The notes under the pieces are model-generated. The model was not told the DNA's origin. It did no database searches and saw only the letters and a program-made list of their open reading frames with translations. The translations under genes and the position numbers were made by a program. This document shows positions 6,662 to 9,018 of a stretch of DNA of 9,018 nt, one piece after another. The stretch's first letter is position 1. Each line of letters opens with the position of its first letter. Source of the stretch: Nitrospirota bacterium (GTDB lineage: Bacteria > Nitrospirota > JACRHJ01); assembly GCA_021815285.1 (NCBI GenBank), contig JAKAHE010000079.1:1-9018 (forward strand). The letters run 5' to 3'.

Positions 6662-7147
6662 TTGGAAGAAGATAAAAAAACCGCAAAAAAGTGCATATTC
6701 GACTTCTATAATCTGAAGTTCGGGATGAAAAAAGAGGAAATATCCGCCGCGGTGGAGTTCTCGCCCGAGGGCCTGGTGGGGGAAACGGGCCTTTCCGCCA
6801 TAGGCGCGGAGTTTGTCCAGCTTTTTTTCGACCACGAGGACAGGCTCTGGCAGGTAAAGGCGAGATACCGGGTGTCGAGCGAATCCGAGGCCGAAGAGAT
6901 ACTTGAGAGCATGTCCAGGGACTACCGCTTCCAGACGCCGTCCTCGCGCGTGGCCTTCGAGCTCGACGACCCTAAGGACGGCGTCGCAATCCTCTCCATA
7001 CGCTACTCCGAGGCGAACATGAAGCGCATATACCTGCACCACATGATGGCCATCGGCGCGGCAAAGATAGCCGAGGAAGAGGGCAGGAAAAAGGCCGAGC
7101 AGGAATCGGACGACGAATATATCCCGACCGGCCCGCTAATCTTCTGA
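6662..7147 (+). CDS. Uncharacterised 161-residue protein
   Basis: I do not recognise a family. The product is acidic-to-mixed, without signal peptide, membrane segment, Cys cluster or nucleotide-binding motif; it is probably cytoplasmic. An early segment, FDFYNLKFGMKKEEI (13-27), recalls the 'fGMskeeV' helix start of BamE-like small domains, but there is no lipobox and I would not name it. The middle (about 45-115) alternates predicted strands and one helix; 118-147 is a charged helix (NMKRIYLHHMMAIGAAKIAEEEG in part), and the tail is acidic, ending in PTGPLIF. The TTG at 6662 is preferred: AGAGG lies 6 bases upstream and an in-frame TAA at 6644 excludes a longer form. An ATG at 6657 is in another frame. 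It has its own promoter and converges on hflX with a 12-bp overlap. Codon usage matches its neighbours. Confidence 0.8.
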   Translation: MEEDKKTAKKCIFDFYNLKFGMKKEEISAAVEFSPEGLVGETGLSAIGAEFVQLFFDHEDRLWQVKARYRVSSESEAEEILESMSRDYRFQTPSSRVAFELDDPKDGVAILSIRYSEANMKRIYLHHMMAIGAAKIAEEEGRKKAEQESDDEYIPTGPLIF

Positions 7148-8806
7148 AACTGGCCACAACCTCCGTTCCAGTTCCTTTAACAGCGGCGGAAACGTCTTTC
7201 TGTCCAGCGCGGATACGGCAACGGCGCCGTGCGCTCGCGCCTCGATATAAACGGTCTCTTTATCCATCAAATCTGACTTATTGAACACCGTCAGCCTTTC
7301 CTTTTCCGCGAGATCAAGCTCCTTCAGTATTCTCTCCACGGACTCCATCTGCTCCTCGAAGCGCGGGTTCGATACGTCCACCACGTGCAGGAGGATGTCC
7401 GCGTCCTCGAGCTCTTCGAGCGTCGCCTTGAACGCCGCGAAAAGGGGCTTCGGCAGGTCTCGTATAAATCCCACGGTGTCGGTGATTATCACGTCGCGTT
7501 CGCGCGGAAACCGAAGCCGTCTCGATGCGGTGTCGAGCGTTGCGAAGAGCCTGTTCTCCACTACGGTATCGCTCTTCGTAAGCGCGTTCAGAAGCGTCGA
7601 TTTCCCGGCGTTCGTGTAGCCGACGATCGATATGATCGGAAGGCCGGTCTCGCTCCTTTTCGCCTTCCTCTGCCGCCTCGCGCGGGAGAGGTCCTTCAAT
7701 AGCTTCTCCAGGTGCGATATCCTGTCCCTGACGCGCCTCCTGTCCGTCTCGAGCTTCGTCTCGCCGGGGCCTCTTCCGCCGATGCCGCCCATGAGCCTCG
7801 ATAGCGCCGTGCCCTTGCCTGTCAGCATCGGGAGGCGGTATTTCAGCTGCGCCAGCTCCACCTGCACCTTGCCGTCCCGGGAGTGCGCGCGCGAGGCGAA
7901 TATGTCGAGTATGAGCTGCGAGCGGTCTATAACCTTTATCTCCGCAAGTTCCGCAATGGAGCGCATCTGGGATGGCGAGAGTTCCTGGTCGAATATCAGA
8001 ACCGTAGCGCCCTTCTGAAGGGCCGTTATTATTATCTCCTTGAGTTTGCCCTCGCCCATGAGGTATTTCGGGTTCATCCGCTCCGGCCTCTGCATCACGG
8101 TGTCGAGAACGACTACGTCCGCGGAACTCGCAAGCTCGACAAGCTCGTCCATGGCCTCCTTCTGCGCCCCGCGCGTGCCCTTTGTCGCAATGCTTACGAG
8201 TATGGCCCGTTCTTTACTACGACCTCCTGTGGCGGCCATAACCGGTTGACTGCCTGAGGCCGGTCTACCGGCCATCTCGCTTTCCAGCGCGCCGATGAAA
8301 GACGCGAAGTCCACGTCCAGCTGGTGGAACTGTATCGGCGGCAGTTTCATCCAGGCATGGCCCGCCGGTCTACCGGCTTCGGGCGGCGGGAGCAGGTGGG
8401 CAAGATATATATGCCCCGGCATGCCGTCCGGCAGCACTCCAAGGGCGGCCATCATGTCGAGGCGCAGGAGCGCCAGGTCCGTCATGTCGTCGGCTGTCAG
8501 GGGCTCGTCGTTCAAGTGCGTATGCACAAGCCTCAGGCCCCTGAGACGCCTTGGCCCAAGCGAGAAGTCGGAGAGGTCGGGTATCGTAACGGAGCGGCTG
8601 TCGCCGACTATGACGAACTGGACGACTCCGCGCCTGTCGATAATGACGCCGACCTGTCTGCCTGTCTCGCGGGAGATTGCCGCAAGATACCGCCCAAGCT
8701 CCGCCGTGACAATCTCAGCCGGAGGCGTTTTTCTTCTGTATATCCTCTCAAGACCGTGTATCTCGCGCGCCTTGAGGCCGGTTAAATTTCCGTACAGTGT
8801 CGCCAT
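7136..8806 (-). CDS. hflX: GTPase HflX with long N-terminal extension
   Basis: Translation-factor-like GTPase that binds the 50S subunit and in other bacteria splits or rescues stalled 70S ribosomes. It has 556 residues versus about 426 in E. coli. Residues 1-198 are an extension; the HflX N-terminal domain begins near 199 (RAILVSIA, then GEGKLKEI at 251-258); the signature GGRGPGETKLETDRR follows at 343-357, then a helical linker. The GTPase domain has G1 GYTNAGKST (396-404), a G2 region near TLDTASRR (423-430), G3 DTVGF (443-447), G4 NKSD (509-512) and G5 SAL (532-534). The protein ends soon after the G domain, so the E. coli-type C-terminal domain is absent or minimal. The extension shows E47, H95-T-H97 and T104-x2-D107, a JAMM-like pattern. 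ATG 8806 is the only plausible start and has no Shine-Dalgarno. The stop is TAG. Confidence 0.96.
   Translation of the reverse strand: MATLYGNLTGLKAREIHGLERIYRRKTPPAEIVTAELGRYLAAISRETGRQVGVIIDRRGVVQFVIVGDSRSVTIPDLSDFSLGPRRLRGLRLVHTHLNDEPLTADDMTDLALLRLDMMAALGVLPDGMPGHIYLAHLLPPPEAGRPAGHAWMKLPPIQFHQLDVDFASFIGALESEMAGRPASGSQPVMAATGGRSKERAILVSIATKGTRGAQKEAMDELVELASSADVVVLDTVMQRPERMNPKYLMGEGKLKEIIITALQKGATVLIFDQELSPSQMRSIAELAEIKVIDRSQLILDIFASRAHSRDGKVQVELAQLKYRLPMLTGKGTALSRLMGGIGGRGPGETKLETDRRRVRDRISHLEKLLKDLSRARRQRKAKRSETGLPIISIVGYTNAGKSTLLNALTKSDTVVENRLFATLDTASRRLRFPRERDVIITDTVGFIRDLPKPLFAAFKATLEELEDADILLHVVDVSNPRFEEQMESVERILKELDLAEKERLTVFNKSDLMDKETVYIEARAHGAVAVSALDRKTFPPLLKELERRLWPVSED
8259..8272. 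repeat. Palindromic 14-mer, copy 1, within hflX
   Basis: GCCGGTCTACCGGC, with 6-bp arms around CT (7-bp arms counting flanking G and C, 8258-8273). It encodes Ala-Gly-Arg-Pro-Ala (179-183) in HflX, in the linker between the N-terminal extension and the HflX core. Confidence 0.75.
8364..8377. repeat. Palindromic 14-mer, copy 2, within hflX
   Basis: The identical 14-mer lies exactly 105 bases (35 codons) from copy 1, in the same frame, again encoding Ala-Gly-Arg-Pro-Ala (144-148) in the same HflX linker. Confidence 0.75.
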
Positions 8807-8813
8807 AAGTCAA

Positions 8814-8841
8814 ATTATCCCGCCAATGCAGAACTTGTCAA
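8814..8841 (-). promoter_or_regulatory. hflX promoter, predicted to give a leaderless mRNA
   Basis: On the minus strand a perfect -35 TTGACA (8841-8836), a 16-base spacer and -10 GATAAT (8819-8814). Only seven bases (TTGACTT) separate the -10 from the hflX ATG, so the expected transcription start falls on or next to the A of the start codon. Confidence 0.7.
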
Positions 8842-8871
8842 GGCCAAAAACGAAACGACAGCGGCTTTGCC

Positions 8872-8952
8872 TGTCATTGCGAGGAGCTGAAAGCGACGCG
8901 GCAATCCCAGAATTTAATAACTGAGATTGCTTCGCTCGCGCTCGCAATGACA
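8872..8952. repeat. 81-bp inverted-repeat element (dispersed intergenic repeat type)
   Basis: Perfect 12-bp outer arms TGTCATTGCGAG (8872-8883) and CTCGCAATGACA (8941-8952). Imperfect inner arms (about 8893-8910 against 8921-8939) pair around an AT-rich centre (8911-8920). The sequence resembles a well-known type of dispersed repeat ('TGTCATTGCGAGGAGC...') found in many Nitrospirota and Desulfobacterota assemblies. It has no coding capacity and could form a long cruciform or RNA hairpin. Only one copy is in the window, so repetition is inferred from recognition. Confidence 0.75.
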
Positions 8953-8962
8953 ACCGAACCCC

Positions 8963-8996
8963 TGGATTCCCGATAGAACCATTCGGGAATGACGGG
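8963..8996. repeat. Second short hairpin repeat (TGGATTCCCG...CGGGAATGACGGG type)
   Basis: Arms ATTCCCGA (8966-8973) and TCGGGAAT (8983-8990) pair perfectly around a 9-base loop. The flanks (CCTGGATTCCCG and GGGAATGACGGG) match another familiar dispersed intergenic repeat type in environmental genomes. It lies 10 bases beyond the first element, suggesting a composite repeat cluster downstream of an unseen neighbour. Confidence 0.6.
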
Positions 8997-9018
8997 CAAA
9001 GTCGCCGGCCCCCCCCGT

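Noticed and set aside
6657..6716. 19-codon ATG frame at 6657 as a leader peptide
   Set aside because: Its ATG is only one base from AGAGG, too close for efficient initiation; I kept it only as a start ambiguity for the 6662 gene.
8872..8996. CRISPR array or tRNA near the window end
   Set aside because: There is no regular repeat-spacer pattern and no cloverleaf; the structure is two different inverted repeats.

Overview
The window looks like a Gram-negative, meso-diaminopimelate-type bacterium of moderately high GC. Supporting signs are the compact division and cell wall (dcw) cluster, a DNPR motif in MurE, and an HflX with an N-terminal extension of about 198 residues, a form I associate with Desulfobacterota/Nitrospirota-like lineages. 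The taxon cannot be fixed from this sequence. The window starts inside murF and ends just past multicopy-looking intergenic repeats and a run of eight C, so it may be a whole metagenomic contig.

Region 1 (1-6163, minus strand) is a dcw cluster in the order mraZ, rsmH, ftsL, ftsI, murE, murF. Every junction overlaps or abuts: ATGA (mraZ/rsmH), TGA|ATG (rsmH/ftsL), TGATG (ftsL/ftsI), TAA|ATG (ftsI/murE), GTGA (murE/murF). The six genes must be one translationally coupled transcription unit. It encodes a regulator (MraZ), a 16S rRNA methyltransferase (RsmH), a divisome scaffold (FtsL), the septal transpeptidase (FtsI/PBP3) and two peptidoglycan precursor ligases (MurE, MurF). murE has one in-frame TAG at codon 214, although the frame is otherwise intact and recognisable on both sides. 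murF is cut by the window edge.

Region 2 (6164-6661) is a divergent control region. On the minus strand it carries a strong sigma70-type promoter for mraZ followed by three 10-bp-spaced MraZ boxes. Further upstream are a second candidate promoter and a boxA-like element. On the plus strand there is a promoter for the next gene.

Region 3 (6662-8806) has a 161-residue protein of unknown function on the plus strand. It converges on and overlaps hflX (minus strand) by 12 bp. hflX encodes a ribosome-associated GTPase whose N-terminal extension carries a JAMM/RadC-like metal-ligand pattern. Its promoter sits so close to the ATG that a leaderless mRNA is predicted.

Region 4 (8807-9018) is non-coding. 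It holds the hflX promoter and two hairpin-forming dispersed repeats. I see no mobile element genes, CRISPR array, tRNA or rRNA gene in the window. The gene content is ordinary; the unusual points are the amber codon in an essential gene, the HflX extension, and the structure of the mraZ leader.
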